Source: Salipaludibacillus neizhouensis
GTDB taxonomy: Bacteria > Bacillota > Bacilli > Bacillales > Salisediminibacteriaceae
Direction: 5' to 3'
NCBI RefSeq assembly: GCF_002886185.1
Contig: NZ_NJAW01000037.1
Location: 24,528 to 88,527 of the forward strand
DNA length: 64,000 nucleotides
Shown: piece by piece, positions 1-16,928 of the stretch
Numbering within the stretch: position 1 is the stretch's first letter
Layout: each line of letters begins with the position of its first letter
Notes under the pieces: model-generated
What the model was told of the DNA's origin: nothing
Databases searched by the model: none
The model's input: only the letters and a program-made list of their open reading frames with translations
Made by a program: the position numbers and the translations under genes

Positions 1-661
1 CAAAATTTCCAGTAACAACTCCAGCCGTTACATCGCTATGTCCACCTATATACTTTGTAGCGCTATGTACAACAATATCTACGGACGCTTCATGAGGTCG
101 AATTAAGTAAGGCGTAGCAAACGTATTATCAACCATTGTTTTCAAATTTTGGCTCGCTGCAATTTTCACCATTCCCGTCAGATCTTCCACTCGCAATAAC
201 GGATTCGTCACAGATTCAGAATAAAGTAAAACAGTGTTCTCAGTGATCGCTTCCTCAATCTCTTCCCTGCTTTCAAAATTAACAAAGCTGACCGAAATTC
301 CTAAATCAGGCAGTTCTCGAGCTAATAATTGATACGTTCCTCCATAAAGATCCTGTGTAGCGACAACATGATCACCTGCTTTAGCAACAGATAAAATCCC
401 AGCAAGTATAGCAGATAAGCCAGATGAAGTAGCAACCCCTGCTTCTGCTCCTTCAAGATCCGCAACCCCTTTACCTAAATCATCTGTATTCGGATTACCC
501 ATTCTTGAGTATAAATAATTCTTCTTTCCTTCAAAAAATCCTTCCATATCGTCGAAATTTTCAAATGAAAATGCCGAGGTTTGAAAAATAGGCTTTGTTT
601 TACTTACCTCCGTTGAGTCCATTTTATGTTGAAAGTGTACATTCTTAGTTTGAAAACGCAA
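1..661 (-). CDS. Cys/Met metabolism PLP-dependent lyase/synthase (C-terminus beyond window)
   Basis: Only the N-terminal 220 codons are in the window; the frame runs off the left edge. They show the fold-type I trans-sulfuration signature: LYSRMGNPNTDDL, then GAEAGVATSSGLSAI, QDLYGGTYQLL, and finally VVHSATKYIGGHSDVTAG, which carries the PLP-binding lysine (SATKY). The family includes cystathionine gamma-synthase, cystathionine beta/gamma-lyases and methionine gamma-lyase; the half present does not separate them. I chose a TTG start at 661 because it follows AAGGGG by a normal spacing and adds LRFQTKNVHFQ, which resembles the usual family N-terminus. An ATG at 622 is the alternative start. 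Confidence 0.85.
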   Translation of the reverse strand, partial: MRFQTKNVHFQHKMDSTEVSKTKPIFQTSAFSFENFDDMEGFFEGKKNYLYSRMGNPNTDDLGKGVADLEGAEAGVATSSGLSAILAGILSVAKAGDHVVATQDLYGGTYQLLARELPDLGISVSFVNFESREEIEEAITENTVLLYSESVTNPLLRVEDLTGMVKIAASQNLKTMVDNTFATPYLIRPHEASVDIVVHSATKYIGGHSDVTAGVVTGNF

Positions 662-770
662 AAGACTTCAACCCCTTATCTCAATAATTACTTTCTTACT
701 ATCATACATGATTCACGATTTTTTTGACAATATCTTATCCAAAAATACAATTCCCCTGTTTTTACCACAT

Positions 771-798
771 AAAAAGCTAAGCAATAGGATGCCTAGCT
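771..798 (-). terminator. Rho-independent terminator of the chemoreceptor gene
   Basis: On the minus strand GCTAGGCA and TGCTTAGC form a hairpin with one mismatch, followed by TTTTT. It lies just beyond the stop codon of the MCP gene. Confidence 0.6.
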
Positions 799-811
799 CA
801 TTTCCATCAAA

Positions 812-1963
812 TTAAGCTGGTTTCACCGAATTTTCTTCTTCGTGTGGGTTCTTCCCAACAGCCTTCATTTCTTTCAAAGAATCAACCATCATATTCGTTG
901 AATCAAATTGGCTAATGACCACAGGAATAAGCTCATTAAATTGCTCACTGGACTTGTTTGCTACATTCGAGATTTCCGTCATACTGGCAGCAACTTGCTC
1001 TGAACCAGCAGCCATCTCCTGACTAATAGCAGTAATCTCTTCAATTTGTCCATGCACTAACTGAGACGAACTCATAATCCCCTCAAAGGAGCTATCTGAC
1101 TCTTTTACAAGTTGCTTTCCTTTGTTCAATTCTTCGTGGGACGTATCCATTGCTTCCTGAGCGTTACCGGCTTTATTCTGAATCGTGGAAACCAAGATCG
1201 TAATCTGCTCAGCAAACTCATTAGACTGCTTCGACAATTTCCCTACTTCTTGCGCAACCACCGCAAATCCCTTACCTTCAGCACCAGCTCTTGCTGCCTC
1301 AATACTCGCATTTAAAGATAACAAGTTTGTTTGATCCGCAATCCCTCTAATATCATTAATAATCTTACCAATTTCCTTGGACTTCTCATTAAACTCTTCC
1401 ACAGTAGTACCCAAACCGCCAAACGTCTGAATAATTCGTTCCATCTGTTCCCCTAGCTCACCCATCTGAACTTTTCCTTCATTTGCTGCTTTAGCTGCCT
1501 CCGTGGATGCCGATGCAGCTAAGCTAGTTTTCTCAGCTATACTATTAATCCCCGCAGCCATTTCATTCATGCCTTTAGAACTATCCTCAGCAGAAACAGA
1601 TTGTGTTTGAATTCCCTCTGCTAATTGAAATACAATCGAATTAAAGGTCATATACTCATCTTCTTGGTTTACTAATTGCTCTTCTAATTTCCTAGTTAAT
1701 TCTTCATATTTATCGAGCGAAGAATCCTCTTCGGCATTTGACTCTTCCTGGTGCTCGTATTTCTGTATATCAGTAACTACAGCGTTTTGGGCATCTGGAT
1801 TAGATTTTCTTTTCAACTCAATCACGTCTTTTAATAAAAACGGAATAAAGATAACGCCTAATAATACAAGTGCTTCAAACGAATTAAACATACTACTTGT
1901 GACTAAATAGAACAAAACTGTACCAAGCAAACTCACCAAAAATGTAATCCCTACTTTTTTCAT
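812..1963 (-). CDS. Methyl-accepting chemotaxis protein, short membrane-anchored type
   Basis: A 383-residue chemoreceptor-type protein. Two hydrophobic segments (about residues 5-27 and 31-47) form a membrane hairpin with almost no external loop. A charged coiled-coil linker and the cytoplasmic signalling domain follow, with the conserved tip [20 protein letters not shown] and [14 protein letters not shown]. That tip binds CheA/CheW in known receptors. There is no recognisable extracellular sensor domain and no clear HAMP, so the input may be membrane state or a cytoplasmic signal (inference). The ATG at 1963 follows AGGAGAGG; the frame is open for seven more codons upstream, but without a better ribosome site. 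It is a single-gene transcript with its own terminator. Confidence 0.9.
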   Translation of the reverse strand: MKKVGITFLVSLLGTVLFYLVTSSMFNSFEALVLLGVIFIPFLLKDVIELKRKSNPDAQNAVVTDIQKYEHQEESNAEEDSSLDKYEELTRKLEEQLVNQEDEYMTFNSIVFQLAEGIQTQSVSAEDSSKGMNEMAAGINSIAEKTSLAASASTEAAKAANEGKVQMGELGEQMERIIQTFGGLGTTVEEFNEKSKEIGKIINDIRGIADQTNLLSLNASIEAARAGAEGKGFAVVAQEVGKLSKQSNEFAEQITILVSTIQNKAGNAQEAMDTSHEELNKGKQLVKESDSSFEGIMSSSQLVHGQIEEITAISQEMAAGSEQVAASMTEISNVANKSSEQFNELIPVVISQFDSTNMMVDSLKEMKAVGKNPHEEENSVKPA

Positions 1964-1984
1964 ATGTATACCTCTCCTACTCAT

Positions 1985-2406
1985 GTATCAATTCTTTATA
2001 ACTAGTTTTATTGTATCATTAGACAGTTAATAATTCCTTTAAATACAAATAATTTTTATGTTATATCTTTATTTTCGAATTTATTTGTAATAAGTTATAT
2101 GAAGTTGATAAAAATAGTGTGGTTTTAGTACTAAAAAGGGTGTTTCAAGTATGGTACGTCCATTTAGAGTCAGTTGTTTTCACGGAGTGTTATTAATCAG
2201 TTAGAGGCAATTGCACTTGGCGTAATCGGGCGATTTTATGAGAGTAGGCATTTAAGTATGTCATTATATAAAGTGCTAATTTCATGTCACTTATTCTCGT
2301 TTTTCTTCCTACCTCAAAAAGAGCTTTTCAATCTCGCTTATTCTCGTTCATACTCCCGGTTTCTACCTACCTCTAATATTATAGCCGCACAACCCATTAA
2401 AACCAC
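1985..2406. other. Intergenic region without a supported gene
   Basis: About 420 bp lie between the chemoreceptor start and the rRNA terminator. The open frame at 2174-2443 on the plus strand has no ribosome site and no family resemblance. Two imperfect copies of a TTATTCTCGTT...CTACCTAC(C) phrase occur at about 2291-2316 and 2338-2374. I see nothing else. Confidence 0.4.
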
Positions 2407-2436
2407 AAAAAAGACACTCTCCAAAGAGAATGTCTT
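2407..2436 (-). terminator. Terminator of rRNA operon 1
   Basis: On the minus strand AAGACATTCTC pairs with GAGAGTGTCTT, followed by a run of six T. It stands directly after the 5S gene and recurs almost unchanged after the second 5S. Confidence 0.9.
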
Positions 2437-2445
2437 TCCATAATT

Positions 2446-2562
<117 letters not shown>

Positions 2563-2640
2563 ATATTGAGTGGCCGTTGACCTCTCAAAACTGGATAACG
2601 TGGTGGACTGAAAAGAATCGTTGCTTAGAGTAAACATTTG

Positions 2641-5577
<2,937 letters not shown>

Positions 5578-5951
5578 ATTTTTTGTGTTTGACTACACAT
5601 GACCTTCGAATATCTTTGTCAGCTGCACTCTTCATCATCCTTACATACCTAAGTACGTTCCGATGACTCATCGCTTACTTCCGCGAACTTCTCGGTCCTG
5701 CTTGCCAATACCTCCGAAGAGGTTCACAATTGGTGGCGTCTTTCTTAGCCTACATCTAAGACACTCGGTTCACTTTCTTTGAACGTATTCAAAGGGTATA
5801 ACCGGTGATTCTTTTCAGTCATTTCGTTATCCAGTTTTCAAAGGACAAAGGCTTCTTTCAAAGAAAAGAAGCTTTGAGAGACTAACCTCTCAAAACTAAA
5901 CAAAAAGTCCAAGACAAAGTTCGATTCAATAAGTTGAGCTTAAATGCTCCT
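5578..5951 (-). other. 16S-23S internal transcribed spacer, operon 1 (no tRNA)
   Basis: 374 bp with no tRNA-Ile or tRNA-Ala. It contains the CTTTGAAAACT motif typical of bacillar rrn leaders and spacers. The part next to 23S (about 5585-5700) differs from operon 2 at about 11 positions, while the rest is essentially identical. Confidence 0.85.
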
Positions 5952-7523
<1,572 letters not shown>

Positions 7524-7738
7524 GTATGATGACTTATCATCAAGCTTGATGTCCTAGACATCAAAACCAAACTTTCGTCTGGCGTTTGTCGAATGTTACC
7601 ATTCAACGATTTGTTTCATTTGACGGGATATTTTAAAATATCCCACTTTGCTTGGCTTTTTGTTTAGTTTTCAAAGGTCATCCCCCGATTCATTTTTCTC
7701 AATCGGTTTGTGTTGCTGTCGTTTTTAGCGACTCAATT

Positions 7739-7768
7739 AATATACCATGAATGTGTCTGCAAAGTCAA
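7739..7768 (-). promoter_or_regulatory. rRNA operon 1 promoter
   Basis: TTGACT, 18 bp, TATATT on the minus strand, about 215 bp before the 16S 5' end. The -10 and downstream leader are the same in operon 2, but the -35 and upstream sequence differ. Confidence 0.75.
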
Positions 7769-8417
7769 TAACCTTTTTCAAAAACTTAATATATTGTTTT
7801 CAAATAAAGTGTATAACGTTTTGGCGACATTTACTAATATAACACGATTCAAAACAACATTACAACACCTTTATACAAAAAACATGATGGAAAATATACC
7901 CACCCACTAATCGTTAAAGAATGTCCTATATAAATAGCATCAAGGTAACTAGAAATAAACGTCCTCAAAAAACCTTACAGAAAGAATTGTGACCCGGCCA
8001 ATTATCGTATAAACGTTACTTAGTTACAAATCAAGCACCAATAGTTCCTTCATAATGGAAGGCGATGAGTTCCATATTAAACTTATAATATATAGAAGAG
8101 TTTATTTAATAGGAACAGAATTCCTCGATAACAACAAGTTCTCACACTGCGGACAACTGTCTGAAGTACCCCTCTAGTTCACAGAATACACCAAAAAACT
8201 CTTCCGGAGTCTTTTACTTCCCCACCTTAATAATTTCCACTACTCCCTATCCTTCAATAACATGAAACTAATATAGAAGGAATGCTCTAAGAATTACGTA
8301 GTCAACCATCGGAGAAATCTCTTAGCTATGCGGTCATATATTTAACATCACTCATTTTCTACCTTATCAATATTATAGAAGACAAATACATAATCCCACT
8401 TCAAGAAAACTTGTTAG
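7769..8417. other. Intergenic region between rRNA operons, no supported gene
   Basis: About 650 AT-rich bases upstream of the rrn1 promoter. All frames are interrupted by stops and I see no ribosome sites, tRNA or long palindromes. Confidence 0.4.
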
Positions 8418-8654
8418 GAAACATTAATCCTTACTATACCTAAGGCTTTATCTATTCCTGAGCAAGTTCTTGCTATTACAAAAGAAGAATTTCCGTTCGC
8501 TAACAAAGAAATAGAAAAAGGGTTTAATAATAAATCCTACGCATTACAGGTAGAAATGTCAACTCACTGCGGCCGTATGATCATGCCTGATGATAAAATA
8601 ATCCCATTTGCCGATCCAGAAGAGGCGAACCGTATATTTTTTAATTGTGAATAG
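8418..8654 (+). pseudogene. Possible gene remnant, open frame without a start codon
   Basis: From just after a TAG at 8415, 78 codons stay open to a TAG at 8652. The translation looks like real protein: LTIPKALSIPEQVLAITKEE ... ALQVEMSTHCGRMIMPDDK ... FADPEEANRIFFNCE. No ATG, GTG or TTG with a ribosome site begins the frame; the first ATG leaves only about 35 residues. I do not recognise the family. It is most simply the 3' end of a decayed gene stranded between the two rRNA operons, perhaps after a duplication. A chance open frame cannot be excluded. Confidence 0.3.
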
Positions 8655-8725
8655 GAATGAATTAAGTGAATTGACGAAGGGTTTAAAGGCTTTTATTCTG
8701 AGTGAGTATTTCTCTCATCTGGATA

Positions 8726-8753
8726 GGTAGGTGCTACCACCGTAGCACCTACC
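8726..8753. repeat. Perfect 12-bp inverted repeat sharing the R-element stem sequence
   Basis: GGTAGGTGCTAC and GTAGCACCTACC around a 4-base loop (CACC). The GTAGGTGCTAC arm is identical to the stem arm of the R repeats at 33.4, 52.5 and 54.4 kb. Confidence 0.6.
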
Positions 8754-8787
8754 ATCAAGATTACAGACCCATAACCCTTTAAAACCA

Positions 8788-8820
8788 CAAAAAAAGACAC
8801 TCTCCTAAGAGAATGTCTTT
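8788..8820 (-). terminator. Terminator of rRNA operon 2
   Basis: AAGACATTCTC / GAGAGTGTCTT hairpin followed by seven or more T on the minus strand, nearly identical to the rrn1 terminator. Confidence 0.9.
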
Positions 8821-8828
8821 TTCTATTT

Positions 8829-8945
<117 letters not shown>

Positions 8946-9023
8946 ATATTGAGTGGCCGTTGACCTCTCAAAACTGGATAACGTGGTGGACTGAAAAGAA
9001 TCGTTGCTTAGAGTAAACATTTG

Positions 9024-11960
<2,937 letters not shown>

Positions 11961-12334
11961 ATTTTTTGCGTTTGACGGCACATGACCTTTGAATGTCTTT
12001 GTCAGCTGCACTCTTCATCATCCTCACGTACCTAAGTACGTTCCGGTGACTCATCGCTTGCTTCCGCGAACTTCCAGGTCCTGCTTGCCAATACCTCCGA
12101 AGAGGTTCACAATTGGTGGCGTCTTTCTTAGCCTACATCTAAGACACTCGGTTCACTTTCTTTGAACGTATTCAAAGGGTATAACCGGTGATTCTTTTCA
12201 GTCATTTCGTTATCCAGTTTTCAAAGGACAAAGGCTTCTTTCAAAGAAAAGAAGCTTTGAGAGACTAACCTCTCAAAACTAAACAAAAAGTCCAAGACAA
12301 AGTTCGATTCAATAAGTTGAGCTTAAATGCTCCT
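11961..12334 (-). other. 16S-23S internal transcribed spacer, operon 2 (no tRNA)
   Basis: 374 bp, the same length as in operon 1. It differs at about 11 positions within the roughly 120 bp next to the 23S 5' end and is otherwise matching. Confidence 0.85.
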
Positions 12335-13906
<1,572 letters not shown>

Positions 13907-14120
13907 GTATGATGACTTATCATCAAGCTTGATGTCCTAGACATCAAAACCAAACTTTCGTCTGGCGTTTGTCGAATGTTACCATTCAACGATTTGTTTC
14001 ATTTGACGGGATATTTTAAAATATCCCACTTTGCTTGGCTTTTTGTTTAGTTTTCAAAGGTCATCCCCGATTCATTTTTCTCAATCGGTTTGTGTTGCTG
14101 TCGTTTTTAGCGACTCAATT

Positions 14121-14150
14121 AATATACCACGATATGATCAAACAATGCAA
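14121..14150 (-). promoter_or_regulatory. rRNA operon 2 promoter
   Basis: TTGCAT, 18 bp, TATATT on the minus strand. The -10 and following bases are shared with rrn1. The -35 is weaker and upstream similarity stops here, so the two operons could differ in strength (inference). Confidence 0.65.
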
Positions 14151-14226
14151 CACTTTTTTAAAAGTTTTTCAAAAGAAATAACTTCCAATACAGAATAATT
14201 GTTCTCTTCTATAGAAGGAAAGTCAC

Positions 14227-14265
14227 AAAAAAAGAACCATTTCATTAAAAGATGACATAGTTCTT
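14227..14265 (-). terminator. Terminator of the tRNA operon
   Basis: AAGAACTAT pairs with ATGGTTCTT (one G-U), followed by a T run on the minus strand. It lies between tRNA-Ile and the rrn2 promoter, which separates the two transcription units. Confidence 0.7.
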
Positions 14266-14283
14266 GAAAAACATCTAAAGTAT

Positions 14284-14360
<77 letters not shown>

Positions 14361-14397
14361 TCAAAAAAGGTTGTCAAATCAAGTGATATGATTAAAT

Positions 14398-14471
14398 TGG
14401 AGCGGGTGATGAGAATCGAACTCACATCATCAGCTTGGAAGGCTGAGGTTTTACCACTAAACTACACCCGC
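14398..14471 (-). tRNA. tRNA-Gly (anticodon TCC)
   Basis: Acceptor GCGGGTG/CACCCGC, discriminator T, encoded CCA, anticodon loop CTTCCAA, T-arm AGTTCGATTCT. Confidence 0.95.
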
Positions 14472-14506
14472 ATATTAAGATAAAAAAATTTCAATAGAAA
14501 TAAAAG

Positions 14507-14583
14507 TGGTCGGGAAGACAGGATTCGAACCTGCGACCCCTTGGTCCCAAACCAAGTGCTCTACCAAGCTGAGCTACTTCCCG
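14507..14583 (-). tRNA. tRNA-Pro (anticodon TGG)
   Basis: Acceptor CGGGAAG/CTTCCCG, encoded CCA, anticodon loop TTTGGGA, T-arm GGTTCGAATCC. Confidence 0.97.
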
Positions 14584-14614
14584 ATGGTGTTTCAAGTAAA
14601 TTATATAAAAATTA

Positions 14615-14691
14615 TGGTGCGCCCGAGAGGACTCGAACCTCTAACCTTCTGATTCGTAGTCAGATACTCTATCCAATTGAGCTACGGGCGC
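14615..14691 (-). tRNA. tRNA-Arg (anticodon ACG)
   Basis: Acceptor GCGCCCG/CGGGCGC, encoded CCA, anticodon loop CTACGAA. A34 would be the target of TadA deamination to inosine, as in other bacteria. Confidence 0.97.
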
Positions 14692-14699
14692 ATTGTATA

Positions 14700-14785
<86 letters not shown>

Positions 14786-14806
14786 ATAAAAGCTTTTTAA
14801 AGAATA

Positions 14807-14891
14807 TGGTGCGGGTGGAGGGAGTCGAACCCCCACGCCCGAAGGCACTAGATCCTAAGTCTAGCGCGTCTGCCAGTTCCGCCACACCCGC
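14807..14891 (-). tRNA. tRNA-Leu (anticodon TAG)
   Basis: Class II tRNA with variable arm GCCTTCGGGC, acceptor GCGGGTG/CACCCGC, encoded CCA, anticodon stem CTAGA/TCTAG with loop CTTAGGA. Confidence 0.96.
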
Positions 14892-14898
14892 ATATTCA

Positions 14899-14974
14899 TG
14901 GCGGTCCCGACGGGATTCGAACCCGCGCTCTCCTGCGTGACAGGCAGGCATGTTAACCGCTACACCACGGGACC
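14899..14974 (-). tRNA. tRNA-Asp (anticodon GTC)
   Basis: Acceptor GGTCCCG/CGGGACC, discriminator G, encoded CCA, anticodon loop CTGTCAC. Confidence 0.97.
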
Positions 14975-14992
14975 ACAAATATTTTAAAATAA

Positions 14993-15068
14993 TGGTGGAG
15001 GATGACGGGCTCGAACCGCCGACCCCCTGCTTGTAAGGCAGATGCTCTCCCAACTGAGCTAATCCTCC
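14993..15068 (-). tRNA. tRNA-Val (anticodon TAC)
   Basis: Acceptor GGAGGAT/ATCCTCC, discriminator A, encoded CCA, anticodon loop CTTACAA. Confidence 0.97.
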
Positions 15069-15112
15069 ATGTTTTTCAATAAACAGTGAAACTCTTTCAT
15101 ACTAAGCGTAAA

Positions 15113-15187
15113 TGGTGACCCGTACGGGATTCGAACCCGTGATACCGCCGTGAAAGGGCGGTGTCTTAACCGCTTGACCAACGGGCC
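15113..15187 (-). tRNA. tRNA-Glu (anticodon TTC)
   Basis: Acceptor GGCCCGT/ACGGGTC (one G-U type pair), encoded CCA, anticodon loop CTTTCAC. Confidence 0.96.
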
Positions 15188-15199
15188 ATGAAAAATTAC

Positions 15200-15290
15200 T
15201 GGCGGAGAAGGAGGGATTTGAACCCTCGCGCCGCTCACACGACCTACACCCTTAGCAGGGGCGCCCCTTCAGCCACTTGGGTACTTCTCC
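15200..15290 (-). tRNA. tRNA-Ser (anticodon GCT)
   Basis: 91-nt class II tRNA with long variable arm, acceptor GGAGAAG/CTTCTCC, discriminator G, encoded CCA, anticodon loop CTGCTAA. Confidence 0.96.
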
Positions 15291-15293
15291 ATA

Positions 15294-15368
15294 TGGCTCC
15301 ACAGGTAGGATTCGAACCTACGACCGATCGGTTAACAGCCGATAGCTCTACCACTGAGCTACTGTGGA
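15294..15368 (-). tRNA. tRNA-Asn (anticodon GTT)
   Basis: Acceptor TCCACAG/CTGTGGA, discriminator G, encoded CCA, anticodon loop CTGTTAA. First gene of the tRNA operon (Asn-Ser-Glu-Val-Asp-Leu-Leu-Arg-Pro-Gly-Ile). Confidence 0.97.
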
Positions 15369-15574
15369 ATAATGTTTGATTGTTAATAAGCGAAAACTTC
15401 TTCACCTAAGTCTTTTCAGATCCTCAGATATTCTAATATACATTTCGATTTTCCTTCAAACTCAATTGCTTTACCTAAAAACCAATTATCGAGTTTTACA
15501 AATCTCATTGCAGTCTCTTTAACAATATTACTAGCAAGCTTCTTCGTTGCTTCGTCTTTGTTACGACGAATTAC

Positions 15575-15603
15575 ATTGTAACGAATCCGGCTCATCGTGT
15601 CAA
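15575..15603 (-). promoter_or_regulatory. tRNA operon promoter P2, near-consensus
   Basis: TTGACA, 17 bp, TACAAT on the minus strand. It is the proximal of two promoters and implies a leader of about 200 nt before tRNA-Asn. I recognise no gene in the leader. Confidence 0.75.
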
Positions 15604-15638
15604 TAATATTTTGCGCTTGTCTTGTAAGCGACTTTTAT

Positions 15639-15667
15639 AATGTACCATATCCTAAATATCTCGTCAA
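15639..15667 (-). promoter_or_regulatory. tRNA operon promoter P1
   Basis: TTGACG, 17 bp, TACATT on the minus strand. Its -35 overlaps the last codons and stop of sprT. Confidence 0.55.
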
Positions 15668-16140
15668 CGGTTTTTCTCAGATAGAGTTTCTACTTTTATT
15701 AAACGACCTTTACACTTGCCACATACAAACCGTTTAGTATTAAAGCGTCGTTTGCGCGGAAACTCAATCTTGCAGCCTTTACATCGATATATATGCACGA
15801 TTCGTGACTGATTACGACCATTAGGAATTGTTTGACAATGCCTACTCCCTCCAACCTTTACCAACAAATCTTTAAACTCTTTATCTTTATGCTGATATCC
15901 TCTTCCTTCTATATGAAGATGGTAATGACAGAGCTCATGTTTAATGATATTGACTAATTCTTCTTCCCCGTAGTATTCATAATGCTTGGGGTTAATGTCA
16001 ATATTGTGTGAACCAAGTGCATAGCGACCGCCTGTTGTCCTTAATCTCGGATTAAAAAAGGCAGTATGTTTAAATGGCTTATGAAAATACATAAGCGATA
16101 GTTTTTCAGTTAGTAATTGTAATTGTTTGTCATCCATCAT
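15664..16140 (-). CDS. SprT-like zinc metalloprotease family protein
   Basis: 158 residues. The SprT domain carries the zinc site HELCH (an HExxH) about 65% of the way through the N-terminal half, followed by a third histidine in YQHKDKEFK. A C-terminal zinc ribbon follows, with CKGC and CGKC pairs. This architecture matches the bacillar YdcK/SprT-like proteins, whose substrate is not established. The ATG at 16140 (tandem ATGATG) follows GGGGGA. In B. subtilis the orthologue likewise sits between cmpA and a tRNA/rRNA cluster, supporting orthology. The stop codon overlaps the tRNA promoter P1. Confidence 0.9.
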   Translation of the reverse strand: MMDDKQLQLLTEKLSLMYFHKPFKHTAFFNPRLRTTGGRYALGSHNIDINPKHYEYYGEEELVNIIKHELCHYHLHIEGRGYQHKDKEFKDLLVKVGGSRHCQTIPNGRNQSRIVHIYRCKGCKIEFPRKRRFNTKRFVCGKCKGRLIKVETLSEKNR

Positions 16141-16403
16141 GTATCTTTCCCCCAGAAGCCTCTTCCTTATAATAATGGCTACGCAATTTCATTGTTATGC
16201 TGAAAAATCCGTGGAATTCTTGTGAAAAACGGATCCTTAGCCCGAGGTGACATTCCCGAATAATAATCAGTGATTCCATGATAACTGCATTCAAAGATAA
16301 AAAAGCCTAATAAATAGATAACAAAGACAATCATACCTACATATCATATTAATAGAACAGTCGTTAAATATAAAGAGATAATTATTGGAGAGGAGGAATC
16401 TAA

Positions 16404-16544
16404 ATGCCGTCATGGTTAAAACGGCAATTACTTGAAGCCTACGCCAAGAAAGATTTTAGAAAAGTAAAGACTCTTAACCAATGTTGGTTTTATTATAAGA
16501 ATTTACACTATCCCGGTGAACAAGATAAAAAATCTTCTTATTAA
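16404..16544 (+). CDS. cmpA: Cortex morphogenetic protein CmpA
   Basis: A 46-codon gene with a strong ribosome site (GGAGAGGAGG, 7 bp before ATG). The protein begins MPSWLKRQLLEAYAKKDF and continues KTLNQCWFYYKN. This matches the B. subtilis CmpA pattern (MPNWLKKQ... LLNQCWYFY). CmpA is a small protein that, as an adaptor for ClpXP, helps degrade SpoIVA during spore-envelope quality control. The position between sprT and tex is the same as in B. subtilis. It is about nine residues longer than that homologue, with a charged tail (EQDKKSSY). Expression in the mother cell under a sporulation sigma factor is expected, but I could not fix a promoter. Confidence 0.88.
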   Translation: MPSWLKRQLLEAYAKKDFRKVKTLNQCWFYYKNLHYPGEQDKKSSY

Positions 16545-16695
16545 CATACCAGATGGAGCCACCATCTCTTATTACTTACTGATATCCAATAGCTTCAGCA
16601 ACAAAACTTATCAATATGATAATTCCCATCACTCTTATAGACAATAGAATCTCTTGCCTTAGAAAACCTTGTGACTCCTCTCCTAATCCTGGCTT

Positions 16696-16840
16696 TTTTT
16701 GAAAAGTTTTAAGTAGCGATGGCAGCGATTCGTCAGGCTAAAACGAACGCTGCAAATGCAGCTGGAATAAACTATCCAGTGAGACTTGAAGCATTACCCG
16801 AGAAAAGCAGGCACTTGGAGAGAATCCGAGCCTCGGACAA
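16696..16840 (-). repeat. Degenerate copy of repeat family B
   Basis: The plus strand reads TTTTGAAAAGTTTTAAGTAG, CGATGGCAGCGATTCGTCAG and, later, GAAGCATTACCCGAGAAAAG. This parallels, with many changes, the B copy at 35205-35395 (GAAGTAGCGAAGGCGGCGAC ... AAAGCATTGCCCGCGGAAAG). The rest of the 16545-16928 gap holds no gene. Confidence 0.55.
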
Positions 16841-16883
16841 CCACATCTAAAATCTAAGAATTTTATAAGTTATCATGAAAAAT

Positions 16884-16911
16884 GACCACTCCTTTATTCT
16901 TAGGAGTGATC
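16884..16911 (-). terminator. Terminator of tex
   Basis: GATCACTCC / GGAGTGGTC hairpin followed by ATTTTTC on the minus strand, just after the tex stop codon. Confidence 0.8.
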
Positions 16912-16928
16912 TTTTTCATATAAATTAA

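Noticed and set aside
2174..2443. An 89-codon frame before the rrn1 terminator
   Set aside because: No ribosome site, runs into the rRNA terminator and shows no protein-like conservation.
16545..16928. A further small gene next to cmpA
   Set aside because: No frame with a ribosome site; the region is a decayed B repeat.
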